Shown: piece by piece, positions 25,797 through 33,901 of the stretch
Layout of the letters: every line of letters begins with the position of its first letter
Position numbering within the stretch: the stretch's first letter is position 1
Source of the DNA: Sphingobacterium deserti
Lineage (GTDB): Bacteria > Bacteroidota > Bacteroidia > Sphingobacteriales > Sphingobacteriaceae
Reading direction: 5' to 3'
Length of the DNA stretch: 64,000 nt
Assembly: GCF_000757725.1 (NCBI RefSeq)
Contig: NZ_JJMU01000002.1
Location: 62,001 to 126,000 of the forward strand
The notes under the pieces: model-generated
Told to the model about the DNA's origin: nothing
Database searches by the model: none
What the model saw: the letters and a program-made list of their open reading frames with translations, nothing else
Made by a program: the position numbers and the translations under genes

Positions 25797-26357
25797 TTAT
25801 GGCATCAATACGGTATCGATAACGTGGATTACTCCGTTAGATTGGTGAACATTGGCGACTGTTACCAACGCATCGTTACCCTTGGCATCACGTACATAAA
25901 GCTTATCTCCTTTCGTCCATAATGTTAATTTCTCGCCTTGAACAGAGGTTAGCATGGCTTTACCTTTACCCTTTTTTGTTAGTTTCCACAAGTCTTCGGC
26001 GCTATGGTTGCCAGCAACAACGTGATAGGTAAGAATGCCTGTTAGCTTCGTCTTATTTTCAGGCTTTACCAGCGTTTCAACAGTCCCTTTCGGCAATTTG
26101 TCAAAAGCCGCATTGGTAGGTGCAAACACGGTAAAAGGACCTTTACCTGAAAGCGTTTCCACCAAGCCGGCTGCCTTGACAGCTGCGACTAGTGTAGTAT
26201 GATCCTTCGAATTCATCGCATTCTCAACGATATTTTTTGACGGATACATAGGTGCACCACCTACCATAACTGTTTTTTCCTGTGCTTTTACGATGCCTCC
26301 TTGGGCGCTAAGGGCAAGTGCTAGAAGCGCTGCAGCCCATATGGATGTTCTTTTCAT
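25797..26357 (-). CDS. Secreted FAS1 (fasciclin) domain protein
   Basis: This 186-residue protein has a signal peptide (cleaved near residue 25, 'GGIVKAQ') and a single FAS1 domain (about 45-184): H1-like 'FTVFAPTNAAFDKLPKGTVE' and the conserved histidine block 'LTYHVVAGNHSAEDL', ending in 'GVIHVIDTVLMP'. FAS1 domains mediate adhesion or redox-sensitive surface interactions. In mycobacteria the FAS1 proteins MPT70/MPT83 are the main targets of SigK/RskA; here an ECF sigma/RskA-like pair lies 0.7 kb away and a candidate ECF promoter sits just upstream. Confidence 0.93.
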   Translation of the reverse strand: MKRTSIWAAALLALALSAQGGIVKAQEKTVMVGGAPMYPSKNIVENAMNSKDHTTLVAAVKAAGLVETLSGKGPFTVFAPTNAAFDKLPKGTVETLVKPENKTKLTGILTYHVVAGNHSAEDLWKLTKKGKGKAMLTSVQGEKLTLWTKGDKLYVRDAKGNDALVTVANVHQSNGVIHVIDTVLMP

Positions 26358-26390
26358 ATTGTAACTGTTTTTATGTTTATTTCTGATGTT

Positions 26391-26418
26391 ATCTACGACG
26401 GTCTATTCAGACTGGATT
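26391..26418 (-). promoter_or_regulatory. Candidate ECF-sigma promoter of the FAS1 gene
   Basis: Read on the minus strand, AATCC (26418-26414), 15 bases, then TCGTAGAT (26398-26391). The same arrangement occurs before msrB and before the ferritin-like genes. The predicted transcript start lies ~25-30 bases before the ATG at 26357. The -35 overlaps the msrB stop codon edge. Confidence 0.75.
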
Positions 26419-26945
26419 TATTTTTTTAAAAAATTTTGTTTTTTGTCTGGTTCAAACTGTAAGCTAATGGAATTCATGCAATAACGTTTTCCAGTCACTG
26501 GACCGTCGTCAAATACGTGTCCAAGATGCGAGTCGCAACGACCGCAGCGAACTTCTATCCGGTGCATATTAAAGCTGTAATCATCTTGATAGAAAACCGA
26601 TCCATCGCGAATTGGCTCGTAAAACGATGGCCAGCCGCAGGTGGAAGCAAATTTTGCGTCAGATTGAAACAAAGCGTTACCACAAACCGCACAATAATAG
26701 GTGCCCAAGCCATCGAAATCATTGTAAGCACCCGTAAAGGCCTGCTCCGTGGCTCCCTTACGCGCTACTTGATAAAGGTCTTTAGGAAGGATTTGCTTCC
26801 AAACCTTATCGCTCACCCGCAATTCCGTTGTATCAACTCTGCTGTAATAAGGATTTTTAACGGCTGTCTGTGCAAAAGCGTACCAGCTACTCGAGCACAC
26901 GATAAAACAAACAACGACTACATAACGACCAATATACTTCTCCAT
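26418..26945 (-). CDS. msrB: Exported peptide-methionine (R)-S-oxide reductase
   Basis: 175 residues with an N-terminal signal (to about residue 26), so it should act in the periplasm. The MsrB fold is complete: zinc cysteines C85-x-x-C88 and C134-x-x-C137, 'STCGWPSF' with Cys103 as the likely resolving cysteine, and catalytic Cys156 in 'RYCMNSISL'. It repairs the R-sulfoxide of methionine in oxidised proteins. It is divergent from the ECF sigma gene, lies 60 bases before the FAS1 gene on the same strand, and has its own copy of the candidate ECF promoter. Confidence 0.95.
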   Translation of the reverse strand: MEKYIGRYVVVVCFIVCSSSWYAFAQTAVKNPYYSRVDTTELRVSDKVWKQILPKDLYQVARKGATEQAFTGAYNDFDGLGTYYCAVCGNALFQSDAKFASTCGWPSFYEPIRDGSVFYQDDYSFNMHRIEVRCGRCDSHLGHVFDDGPVTGKRYCMNSISLQFEPDKKQNFLKK

Positions 26946-26965
26946 AACTACAATTGTTTTAAAAC

Positions 26966-26993
26966 ATCTACGACATGCATAGGGGGATAGATT
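26966..26993 (-). promoter_or_regulatory. Candidate ECF-sigma promoter of msrB
   Basis: Minus strand: AATCT (26993-26989), 15 bases, TCGTAGAT (26973-26966). This is identical in spacing and -10 to the copies at 26391 and 30665, and differs by one base in the -35. It lies 21 bases before the msrB ATG. Confidence 0.75.
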
Positions 26994-27042
26994 GATAAGT
27001 ACATAAAAAACTGGCTTTATTTCTTTTGTTCCGGCGAATTGT

Positions 27043-27050
27043 TATATTTG
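27043..27050 (+). promoter_or_regulatory. -7 element before the ECF sigma gene
   Basis: TATATTTG matches the Bacteroidota housekeeping -7 consensus TAnnTTTG, 18 bases before the TTG start at 27069. A TTTG at 27025-27028 gives only a 14-base spacer, so the -33 is doubtful. The AATCC-N15-TCGTAGAT motif is absent here, so the sigma gene does not seem to use the promoter type of its neighbours. Confidence 0.45.
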
Positions 27051-27068
27051 ACGTAAATACGATATTAA

Positions 27069-27632
27069 TTGAGTCCAATACACTACCTCGCTGAAGACAC
27101 CCTAATCTCTTTATTAAGAAAAAGAGATCAACGTGCTTTTAATTATCTTTATGATAATTATTCGGGAGCACTATACGGTGTTGTCATTCGAATTGTGTTG
27201 CATAAAAACTATGCTGACGAGGTAATACAAGATATCTTTGTAAAAATCTGGAATCACGTTGAACTTTTTAATGAGGAGAAAGGGCGTTTATACACGTGGA
27301 TGATAAACATCGCCCGCAATACCTCTATTGATTACATAAAATCAAAACGTGTTCAAAACGAGCAAAAAAACCAATCGCTTCCAGATGTCGTAAATAGCTC
27401 TGAAACGCATCGATATGCGGATATGGATCAAATGACAAAAGTAGATTTTATTGGGATGAGCAGTGTGTTGGGCAAATTGAAGCCGGACTGGAAGCGCCTT
27501 ATTGAAATGGCGTATTATGAAGGCTATACGCAACAGGAAATTTCCGAACAGTTGGAAATGCCTTTGGGAACAGTAAAAACAAGAATACGAGCTGCTTTAT
27601 TGCAACTTCGAGGTATATTAAACGAACAATAG
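27069..27632 (+). CDS. ECF-type RNA polymerase sigma factor (SigK/RskA-system-like)
   Basis: This is a 187-residue sigma-70 factor with regions 2 and 4 only. Region 2 runs from 'RDQRAFNYLYDNYSGALYG' through 'YADEVIQDIFVKIWNH' to 'YTWMINIARNTSIDYIKSKR'; region 4 has the HTH 'YTQQEISEQLEMPLGTVKTRIR'. There is an in-frame stop just upstream and no early ATG, so TTG 27069 is the likely start. The anti-sigma gene follows 2 bases after the stop. Neighbouring genes for FAS1, MsrB and ferritin-like proteins carry a shared ECF-like promoter and are the likely regulon. Confidence 0.93.
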   Translation: MSPIHYLAEDTLISLLRKRDQRAFNYLYDNYSGALYGVVIRIVLHKNYADEVIQDIFVKIWNHVELFNEEKGRLYTWMINIARNTSIDYIKSKRVQNEQKNQSLPDVVNSSETHRYADMDQMTKVDFIGMSSVLGKLKPDWKRLIEMAYYEGYTQQEISEQLEMPLGTVKTRIRAALLQLRGILNEQ

Positions 27633-27634
27633 CT

Positions 27635-28456
27635 GTGGATATTAAGGAATACATATCGTCAGGAATTATTGAAGCCTACGTCTTAGGCCTTGCTACCGAA
27701 GAGGAAGTGAGTGTTTTAGACTGCATTCGTCAAAAACATCCGGAAGTTCAGGAAGCTATTCTTGAAGCACAACGCTTATTGGAAGATTTAGCGACGGAAC
27801 AGGCGTTGAGCCCAGCTCCAGAACTTAAAGATCAGATTTGGGCAACGATAAGTAGCTTACCGAGCGATACACCTGTATCATCATCCCCCGACGATGATAG
27901 CTTACCTTCTTATGTTGAAGAGCAGGCGAAAGTTATGAAATTACCCGAGCAGCGTGATAACCATACACTAGCTATAGCTGCAACGATTCTGTTGGCTGTT
28001 AGCTTGGGAGGTAACATACTATTGTATCAGCAACGCCAGGAAAGCGACACTATGCTAGCGCAAGCTGTTGCCATGCGTGATTCTACGCAGACTTTATTGA
28101 GCGCCGCAAATAGCCAATGGGAGTTGTTACAGCGTCCGTCGGTAAAAACAGTTTCTTTGGCCGGTGTCGAAGGTCGTGCAGACCTAAAAGCAGTGGTGCT
28201 TTGGGATACACAAAATGCAAGTGTATACCTGACGGCAGAAAAGCTGCCCGCTGTGCCACAAGGAAAACAATATCAGCTTTGGGCTATTGTAGACGGGCAA
28301 CCGGTTGATGCGGGCGTACTTCCCCTAGCATCGGCCGAGCAAGTGTTTAAAATGAATAACATCCCACAAGCCCAGGCTTTCGCTATCACGTTGGAAGATG
28401 AGGGAGGAAAACCTACGCCTACGCTTTCAGACCTCTATGTCATAGGAAATATATAA
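27635..28456 (+). CDS. RskA-like membrane anti-sigma factor
   Basis: 273 residues from a GTG start. An N-terminal anti-sigma helix bundle (about residues 10-75, 'SGIIEAYVLGLATEEE') should bind the sigma factor in the cytoplasm. One transmembrane helix follows (about 110-131), then a periplasmic RskA-type domain (~165-273) with 'GKQYQLWAIVDGQPVDAGVL' and 'FAITLEDEGGKPTPT'. In known systems proteolysis or redox change of the outer part releases the sigma factor. The 2-base gap to the sigma gene and the shared terminator show a dedicated pair. Confidence 0.92.
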   Translation: MDIKEYISSGIIEAYVLGLATEEEVSVLDCIRQKHPEVQEAILEAQRLLEDLATEQALSPAPELKDQIWATISSLPSDTPVSSSPDDDSLPSYVEEQAKVMKLPEQRDNHTLAIAATILLAVSLGGNILLYQQRQESDTMLAQAVAMRDSTQTLLSAANSQWELLQRPSVKTVSLAGVEGRADLKAVVLWDTQNASVYLTAEKLPAVPQGKQYQLWAIVDGQPVDAGVLPLASAEQVFKMNNIPQAQAFAITLEDEGGKPTPTLSDLYVIGNI

Positions 28457-28459
28457 TAC

Positions 28460-28490
28460 ATTCTCCCTTTGTCAGGGAGAATTGTTGTTT
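28460..28490 (+). terminator. Terminator after the sigma/anti-sigma operon
   Basis: ATTCTCCCT (28460-28468), loop TTGTC, AGGGAGAAT (28474-28482), then TGTTGTTT. The stem begins 4 bases after the anti-sigma stop codon. Confidence 0.85.
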
Positions 28491-28994
28491 ACATAGAATA
28501 AACGCCAACATTATTTAAATTTTCCGAATACACTCGTGTGCAAATTTGTCATCGGTATTGCGCTGAGCATTATTGGATTCCAAAAAAAATAATATGTAAA
28601 ACCCCTGATTACAGCTATTATTTTCGAAAAATAGAAAACCTAAATTTGCTTCTTAGACAACTACTTAATTTTGGATCTATGCAAGATAGAAATTTCGACC
28701 TTTTGAAAAAAAAAGAACTGATAGCAGGTTTAAAAAGAAATTAAATCAACCTCAGTTCCTTAACGATGTTAATGACAGATGCTGTGTTTTTCGCGTCAAA
28801 TTTTCAATCATGTTTTTCCGGTGCCTTTCCTCCCCGCGCGGACGGATAAAAAATTTTCTAGCAATTTCAGAGTTGGTAAGTCCTATTGCGAACAATACAA
28901 GGACAACTTTTTCCGACGAGTGTTTATTGTCCTATTCTTAAAACATATCAGATCAAACTCAAGCCAGGCAAAAGACAGGAACGCCCATAGAACG
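28491..28994. other. Gene-free stretch between convergent units
   Basis: About 500 bases with only two unconvincing frames (68 and 93 codons). Both lack a ribosome binding site, have odd composition and resemble nothing I know. A loose hairpin (AAAGAACTGA near 28710 with TCAGTTCCTT near 28755) is the only structure seen. It may hold decayed sequence. Confidence 0.4.
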
Positions 28995-29024
28995 AAAAAG
29001 GCCTGCTCCTCAGAACAGACCTTT
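28995..29024 (-). terminator. Terminator of the ferritin-like operon
   Basis: On the minus strand AAAGGTCTG (29024-29016) pairs with CAGGCCTTT (29005-28997) with one G-U pair, followed by further T residues. It lies ~30 bases after the stop of the gene ending at 29053. Confidence 0.8.
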
Positions 29025-29052
29025 ATCACATCAACCTTCACCTATCCGACTG

Positions 29053-29880
29053 TTACCTAATGAACAATTTTGCTATGTCTAATACAGCTGGAGCTGCTAA
29101 TGGCTCATCGAAAGATTGCGTAGCAGCATCTGCAGACAATTTGCCGCTAACGCCATTCAACGTAGTAATATCAACACCTGCTTGAACTTTCAAATCCTCG
29201 CCAGCGTAAACCGGATCTACCGCTGCACCAATACCAGAGTCGTTCGCTCCTGTAATCCAAGGCTTTTGGTTTGCTGCAGCACCACCACGCGCACGGCGCA
29301 TTTGGCGGATATGCGAAGCATGCCTAGCTTCTACAGAGTGAATTTGCAAAGCAGCAGTTAATACAACTCGGTTTCCTTTCAAGATTCCTGCCTGTCCCTT
29401 GTAAGCGCGTACACCTGTGTCTTCGAAAGCTTGCGCTAGTGCTAGAAAAGTATCGTAATTGGAGAAAACATTCGCAAAGGCGCCGCCCGCGGTAAAGTCA
29501 AAAGTCGGCTTAGCCACAGCCGCATTCCCCAATACCTGCTTAAGGAAAGCTACGTGGGCATTTTCGTGATCACGAATGGTTGCAATGGCGCCGGCAGCTG
29601 GGCCAGTTGGCACTAAACCTGCTGTACTTGCTCCAATCGTATAGTATTCTGCCTCTAGGTATTCCAATGTTAAAGCATAGTTTAGTACGCCATTAACATC
29701 TGTTGGCGTTTGCCCATACGCACGGCTGAACAAATCGCTCATCACAAAAGGCATAGCTGCCAAAGAAACTTTTTTCCCGAAAGACATCATATTGCGAATG
29801 GCATCACGACGGGGACTTACACGCTCGTTAAATTCTGGATCTACTTGCGTTATTGAATCGAATATATTAAATAAATTCAT
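29053..29880 (-). CDS. Ferritin-like domain protein (second of a pair)
   Basis: This is a 275-residue four-helix-bundle protein. Iron-ligand motifs of the ferritin-like superfamily are spaced along it: 'TLEYLEAEYY', 'RDHENAHVAFLKQ' (E-x-x-H), 'FEDTGVRAYKG' and 'HSVEARHASHIR' (E-x-x-H). A hydrophobic stretch near residues 35-55 ('KVSLAAMPFVMSDLFSRAYGQ') could be an export signal of unusual position, after ~30 residues. Relatives are annotated as desiccation-related or dessicatin-type ferritin-like proteins. It is 23 bases downstream of its paralogue and shares its promoter, so the two may form a hetero-oligomer outside the cytoplasm. Confidence 0.85.
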   Translation of the reverse strand: MNLFNIFDSITQVDPEFNERVSPRRDAIRNMMSFGKKVSLAAMPFVMSDLFSRAYGQTPTDVNGVLNYALTLEYLEAEYYTIGASTAGLVPTGPAAGAIATIRDHENAHVAFLKQVLGNAAVAKPTFDFTAGGAFANVFSNYDTFLALAQAFEDTGVRAYKGQAGILKGNRVVLTAALQIHSVEARHASHIRQMRRARGGAAANQKPWITGANDSGIGAAVDPVYAGEDLKVQAGVDITTLNGVSGKLSADAATQSFDEPLAAPAVLDIAKLFIR

Positions 29881-29903
29881 GACTTTCTTAATTTAAATGA
29901 TTA

Positions 29904-30623
29904 CTAATAGGTTGGTAAATCACGTACATCAACTTTTGATTTGATAAACGGCGCAGCAGCTTGTAGCACTACAGTAGGACTGTTGGCAACATCTAATCCA
30001 TTGCTGTCAATAACTTCCGAATTTGCGAAACTGCCATTAGAAATTAAGTCACGGACCAACGCTGCGTGTCTCGCTTCCACCGAAACAATCTTACCTGCCA
30101 AACCCAGATAAGCTACATCTTTAATCAACCAGCCTGCACCATTATAAGCAGAGACACCTAAATCTTCGAAAGTCTTTGCTGTTGCTAATACATTGTCTCT
30201 ATTAGAGAAATTGACAGCCCCAAAATTGAATTCCAAATTTGAGATCGCATTTGTTCCCAATGCAGCTTTGAAAAACTCACGGTGTGCTATCTCATGGTCA
30301 CGGATGTCTGTGAATAACATTTTTTCCCAATCTGACATCCCTGAATAGGGTTTGTTTGCTACTTCAATATAAAATGCTGCTTCTAATTGTTCTAGCGCAT
30401 AAGCGTAGTTCAAGATTGCAATATCACCACTCCCAAAATATAATCCATCCCCACCTTGATCGGGTCCATCGTCATCTTTACTACAACCAACCATACCTAA
30501 AAAGGCAACACCGGCGGCACCTGCGCCTGCAAGCTTCAAAAAATTCCTTCTCTGAAGTTGCTTACTAGACAACTGTTGGTCTACAGTCGCCAAGCTTTCG
30601 TTAGTAGAGGTCGTTTCTTTCAT
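29904..30623 (-). CDS. Tat-exported ferritin-like lipoprotein (first of a pair)
   Basis: 239 residues. The N-terminus has a twin-arginine signal 'RRNFLKLAGAGAAGVAFLG' (Arg25-Arg26) ending in a lipobox 'MVGC' (Cys47), so it is probably folded with cofactor before Tat export and then lipidated. The ferritin-like bundle has 'YALEQLEAAFYIE', 'RDHEIAHREFFKA', 'FEDLGVSAYNG' and 'VSVEARHAALVRD', the same four ligand blocks as the next gene. The gene is preceded by the third copy of the candidate ECF promoter. Likely roles are iron handling or peroxide removal in the periplasm. Confidence 0.88.
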   Translation of the reverse strand: MKETTSTNESLATVDQQLSSKQLQRRNFLKLAGAGAAGVAFLGMVGCSKDDDGPDQGGDGLYFGSGDIAILNYAYALEQLEAAFYIEVANKPYSGMSDWEKMLFTDIRDHEIAHREFFKAALGTNAISNLEFNFGAVNFSNRDNVLATAKTFEDLGVSAYNGAGWLIKDVAYLGLAGKIVSVEARHAALVRDLISNGSFANSEVIDSNGLDVANSPTVVLQAAAPFIKSKVDVRDLPTY

Positions 30624-30664
30624 AACCTTTTTTTTATTTTATGTTTATAATATTCTTTACACCC

Positions 30665-30692
30665 ATCTACGAGGTTTTTCAAACCTTGGATT
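30665..30692 (-). promoter_or_regulatory. Candidate ECF-sigma promoter of the ferritin-like pair
   Basis: Minus strand: AATCC (30692-30688), 15 bases, TCGTAGAT (30672-30665), the same as the copy before the FAS1 gene. The predicted start lies ~35 bases before the ATG at 30623. Confidence 0.75.
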
Positions 30693-30778
30693 TCCAAATT
30701 CAAATTTTTTTTGAATTTTTTTTTCCAGATTTTCACGTCATGAGATTGCCATAAGAACAATCAACAAATGCAATATTG

Positions 30779-30809
30779 TTGCAAAAAAACTTATCACTCC
30801 TTATTTTTG
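30779..30809 (+). promoter_or_regulatory. Housekeeping promoter of the flavoprotein gene
   Basis: -33 TTG (30779-30781), 20-base spacer, -7 TATTTTTG (30802-30809; consensus TAnnTTTG). The expected start (~30815) is 12 bases before ATG 30827 and excludes the longer TTG-started frame at 30776. Confidence 0.7.
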
Positions 30810-30826
30810 AGAAAACACAATTACTT

Positions 30827-31744
30827 ATGCAACATACAGAACAGGGAAATATACTAGACGTTATCATCATCGGAGGCAGTTATGCCGGATTATCAGCAGC
30901 GATGGCCTTAGGGAGATCGCTACGTAAAGTGCTTATCATTGATGACGGTCTACCATGCAATAGACAGACACCTCATTCGCATAATTTTTTAACGCAAGAT
31001 GGACGTCCACCCGCTGAAATTTCAGCTTTAGGGAAAGAACGGGTCCTTGCCTATCCAAGCATTACTTGGCTAGATGATCGCGCCGTTAAAGCGGAGCCAT
31101 CCACTACAGGATTTACTGTGAAGACGAAACATGGCGACGTTTTGCGGGCTAAAAAAATCATTCTTGCAACGGGAATACAGGACAATCTGCCTAGCATACC
31201 TGGCTTCCGCGATTGTTGGGGTATCACGGTTATCCATTGCCCATATTGCCATGGCTATGAGTTTCGGAATGAGCCTACGGCTATATTTGCTCAGGGCGAA
31301 CGTGCTTTGCACCTTGCATCGCTTGTGAGAAACTTAACATCTCAAGTCACGATCGTCACAAGCGGCGCATCCGGCTTTGACTCTACCCAGCTCGCAAAGC
31401 TGAAGAGAAATGACGTAATTCTTGTTGAGGAAGAGCTCCGATCCATCATTCATCAAAAGGGAAAAATTGAAAGTCTGGAACTTAACAATGGAGAGCATTT
31501 AGCCGTGACGGCGCTTTACGCTGCTGTTCCCTTCACACAAATGAGCGATCTTCACAAGCAATTAGGCTGTGAAGAGAGCGATCAGGGATACATAAAAGTA
31601 GACAACTTCCAGAAAACAAATGTGCCTGGAGTTTATGCCTGCGGTGACAATTCTGCGATGATGCGATCTGTGGCGAATGCTGTTTACACCGGTAACTTAA
31701 CAGGTGCAATGGTCAACAAAGAATTGGTTGATGAACAGTTTTAA
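30827..31744 (+). CDS. Thioredoxin-reductase-like FAD/NAD(P) disulfide oxidoreductase
   Basis: 305 residues from ATG 30827. It has an N-terminal FAD motif 'DVIIIGGSYAGLSAAMALG', the redox motif C138-P-Y-C141 in 'HCPYCHGYEF', a degenerate NAD(P) region around residues 145-170 and the C-terminal 'GVYACGDNSAMMRSVANAV'. The usual G-x-G-x-x-A NADPH motif is not obvious ('IFAQGERALHLA'), as in ferredoxin/flavodoxin-linked or bacilli-type 'Ypd/TrxB-like' relatives, so the electron donor is uncertain. It is divergent from the ferritin-like genes and uses a housekeeping-type promoter. Confidence 0.88.
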   Translation: MQHTEQGNILDVIIIGGSYAGLSAAMALGRSLRKVLIIDDGLPCNRQTPHSHNFLTQDGRPPAEISALGKERVLAYPSITWLDDRAVKAEPSTTGFTVKTKHGDVLRAKKIILATGIQDNLPSIPGFRDCWGITVIHCPYCHGYEFRNEPTAIFAQGERALHLASLVRNLTSQVTIVTSGASGFDSTQLAKLKRNDVILVEEELRSIIHQKGKIESLELNNGEHLAVTALYAAVPFTQMSDLHKQLGCEESDQGYIKVDNFQKTNVPGVYACGDNSAMMRSVANAVYTGNLTGAMVNKELVDEQF

Positions 31745-31792
31745 GATCATTTGCGTATTCCGCTTTTAGGAAAAAAATGTATTTTTATAGCT

Positions 31793-33823
31793 ATGGGTAT
31801 ATTTAATCAAAAATTTACAACAGCGCACGACACGGCGCCTTTCTCACAGATAAAAATAGAAGATTACCTACCTGCATTTGAACAGGGCATAGAAAAGGCA
31901 AAAACAGAAATTGATGCCATAACGGAAAATGCAGAAGGACCAACGTTCTCGAACACTATCGAAGCACTAGCTTACTCGGGCATGCAATTGGACCGCATCT
32001 CGTCCATTTTTTTTAATCTACATTCGGCAGAAACTAACGAAGAACTGGATAAGATTGCTCAGGAAGTAGCTCCGAAACTGGCCGCATTGGCGAATGACAT
32101 CAATCTTAACCTCGCATTGTTTGAGCGCGTAAAATCCGTTCATAGCGAAAAAGACTCCTTAAATCTAAACGCAGAACAACAAACGCTACTGGACAAGTCT
32201 TATAAGGGTTTCGTTCGCAATGGTGCTCTATTGAATACAGAAAAAAAGGATCGACTACGGCAGATCGATGCAGAGCTCGCCGTGTTGAAGCTAAAATTTG
32301 GCGAAAATATATTGGCAGAGACAAATGCTTATCAACTACATCTGACGGACGAAAAAGACCTTTCAGGATTGCCGGAAGGAGCTATAGAAGCTGCTAGAGG
32401 TCTTGCCGCTTCATTAGATAAAGAGGGATGGATTTTTACATTAGACTATCCGAGCTACATTCCCTTCGTGACGTATGCCGACAACCGCGAGCTACGCAAA
32501 GAAATCAGTCTGGCTGCAGGAAGGAAAGCTTTCCAAAAAAACGAATACGACAACAGCCAAAACCTTCTCTCTATTGCTAAATTGCGTTATGAACGTGCTC
32601 AGCTTTTAGGCTATGCCACGCATGCGCACTTCGTGCTGGAAGAGCGAATGGCTCAAAATCCGGAGCGCGTACAACTATTTTTAGAGGATTTACTATCGAA
32701 AGCAAAGCCTGCCGCGGGTGGCGAGTTCGACGAGTTGAGCGCTTTTGCCAAAAAACTGGACGGCTTGGAGCATTTGGAAAAATGGGATGGTGCATATTAT
32801 AGCGAAAAACTCAAACAAGAAAAGTTTCAGCTAGATGACGAACTTTTAAAACCTTATTTTAAGTTGGAAAGGGTTTTAAACGGCGCGTTTACTGTCGCAT
32901 TTAAATTATTTGGACTACATTTTAAAGAGGTTGATACCATAGATAAATACCATGATGAGGTACAAACTTTTGAAGTGACGGATGATCAGGGGAATTTTAT
33001 AGCCGTATTCTATGCGGACTTCTTTCCTAGAAAAGGTAAGAGAAACGGCGCTTGGATGACGTCGTTCAAACCACAATACCAAATAAACGGCAACAATGAA
33101 CGTCCGCATGTCTCCATTGTCTGCAACTTTACAAAGCCTACCGCTACCAAACCTTCTTTGCTTACATTTAATGAAGTGACCACGCTTTTTCATGAATTTG
33201 GTCACGCGCTACATGGTATGCTTGCAAATACAACGTACCCTAATCTTTCAGGAACTTCTGTCTTTTGGGATTTTGTAGAACTGCCGAGTCAAATCATGGA
33301 AAATTGGTGTTATGAAAAAGACGCACTAGCTCTTTTTGCACGGCACTATGAAAGCAATGAGGCGATACCGATGGATTTGGTGGAAAAAATTAAAGTCTCC
33401 GCTTCATTTATGGAAGGCATGGCCACCCTCAGACAATTAAGTTTCGGACTTCTTGATATGGGCTGGCATGGTCAGGATCCAACCGGCATACATGATGTAA
33501 AAGCTTTTGAAAACAGCTGTTTTGCATCCACTCAGTTTTATCCGGACGTAGCAGACAACGCTATGAGTCCCTCTTTTTCGCATATCTTTAATGGTGGCTA
33601 CTCCTCGGGATATTACAGTTATAAATGGGCTGAAGTGCTGGATGCTGATGCTTTCGCGTACTTTCAGGAGAAAGGTATATTCGATAAAGAGGTGGCAGCA
33701 AAATTCAAGGATAACATCTTATCGCAAGGTGGCAGCGAGCATCCCATGACACTTTATAAGCGTTTCCGTGGTAAAGAGCCACAAGTGGACGCGCTTTTGA
33801 AACGTGCCGGTCTTTTAGCGTAA
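31793..33823 (+). CDS. dcp: M3-family metallopeptidase (peptidyl-dipeptidase Dcp / oligopeptidase type)
   Basis: 676 residues from ATG 31793 (a TTG at 31751 adds 14 unlikely residues). The zinc motif H467-E-F-G-H471 lies in 'TLFHEFGHALHGM', and later blocks 'FWDFVELPSQIMENW' and 'FNGGYSSGYYSYKWAEVLDADAF' are those of Dcp. No signal peptide is seen, so it is likely cytoplasmic and degrades short peptides, removing C-terminal dipeptides. It stands alone with its own strong terminator. Confidence 0.93.
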   Translation: MGIFNQKFTTAHDTAPFSQIKIEDYLPAFEQGIEKAKTEIDAITENAEGPTFSNTIEALAYSGMQLDRISSIFFNLHSAETNEELDKIAQEVAPKLAALANDINLNLALFERVKSVHSEKDSLNLNAEQQTLLDKSYKGFVRNGALLNTEKKDRLRQIDAELAVLKLKFGENILAETNAYQLHLTDEKDLSGLPEGAIEAARGLAASLDKEGWIFTLDYPSYIPFVTYADNRELRKEISLAAGRKAFQKNEYDNSQNLLSIAKLRYERAQLLGYATHAHFVLEERMAQNPERVQLFLEDLLSKAKPAAGGEFDELSAFAKKLDGLEHLEKWDGAYYSEKLKQEKFQLDDELLKPYFKLERVLNGAFTVAFKLFGLHFKEVDTIDKYHDEVQTFEVTDDQGNFIAVFYADFFPRKGKRNGAWMTSFKPQYQINGNNERPHVSIVCNFTKPTATKPSLLTFNEVTTLFHEFGHALHGMLANTTYPNLSGTSVFWDFVELPSQIMENWCYEKDALALFARHYESNEAIPMDLVEKIKVSASFMEGMATLRQLSFGLLDMGWHGQDPTGIHDVKAFENSCFASTQFYPDVADNAMSPSFSHIFNGGYSSGYYSYKWAEVLDADAFAYFQEKGIFDKEVAAKFKDNILSQGGSEHPMTLYKRFRGKEPQVDALLKRAGLLA

Positions 33824-33841
33824 ATAAACGCATACCGAACA

Positions 33842-33881
33842 AATGGGCTGGGGACACTTTTCTACCCTAGCCCATTCTTTT
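33842..33881 (+). terminator. Terminator after dcp
   Basis: AATGGGCTGGGG (33842-33853) pairs with CCCTAGCCCATT (33865-33876) over up to 12 bp with one G-U pair, then CTTTTG. It may also stop the convergent thiolase transcript. Confidence 0.85.
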
Positions 33882-33901
33882 GTATGCTGTGTAGATACAG
33901 C

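Noticed and set aside
27020..27069. A fourth copy of the ECF promoter before the sigma gene (autoregulation)
   Set aside because: GACGTAAAT at 27050 only loosely resembles the -10 and no AATCC lies 15 bases upstream; a TAnnTTTG element fits better.
28538..29060. Two frames (68 and 93 codons) in the gap after the anti-sigma gene
   Set aside because: GTG/TTG-type starts without ribosome binding sites, unlikely composition, and the second runs through the terminator of the opposite operon. No recognisable protein feature.
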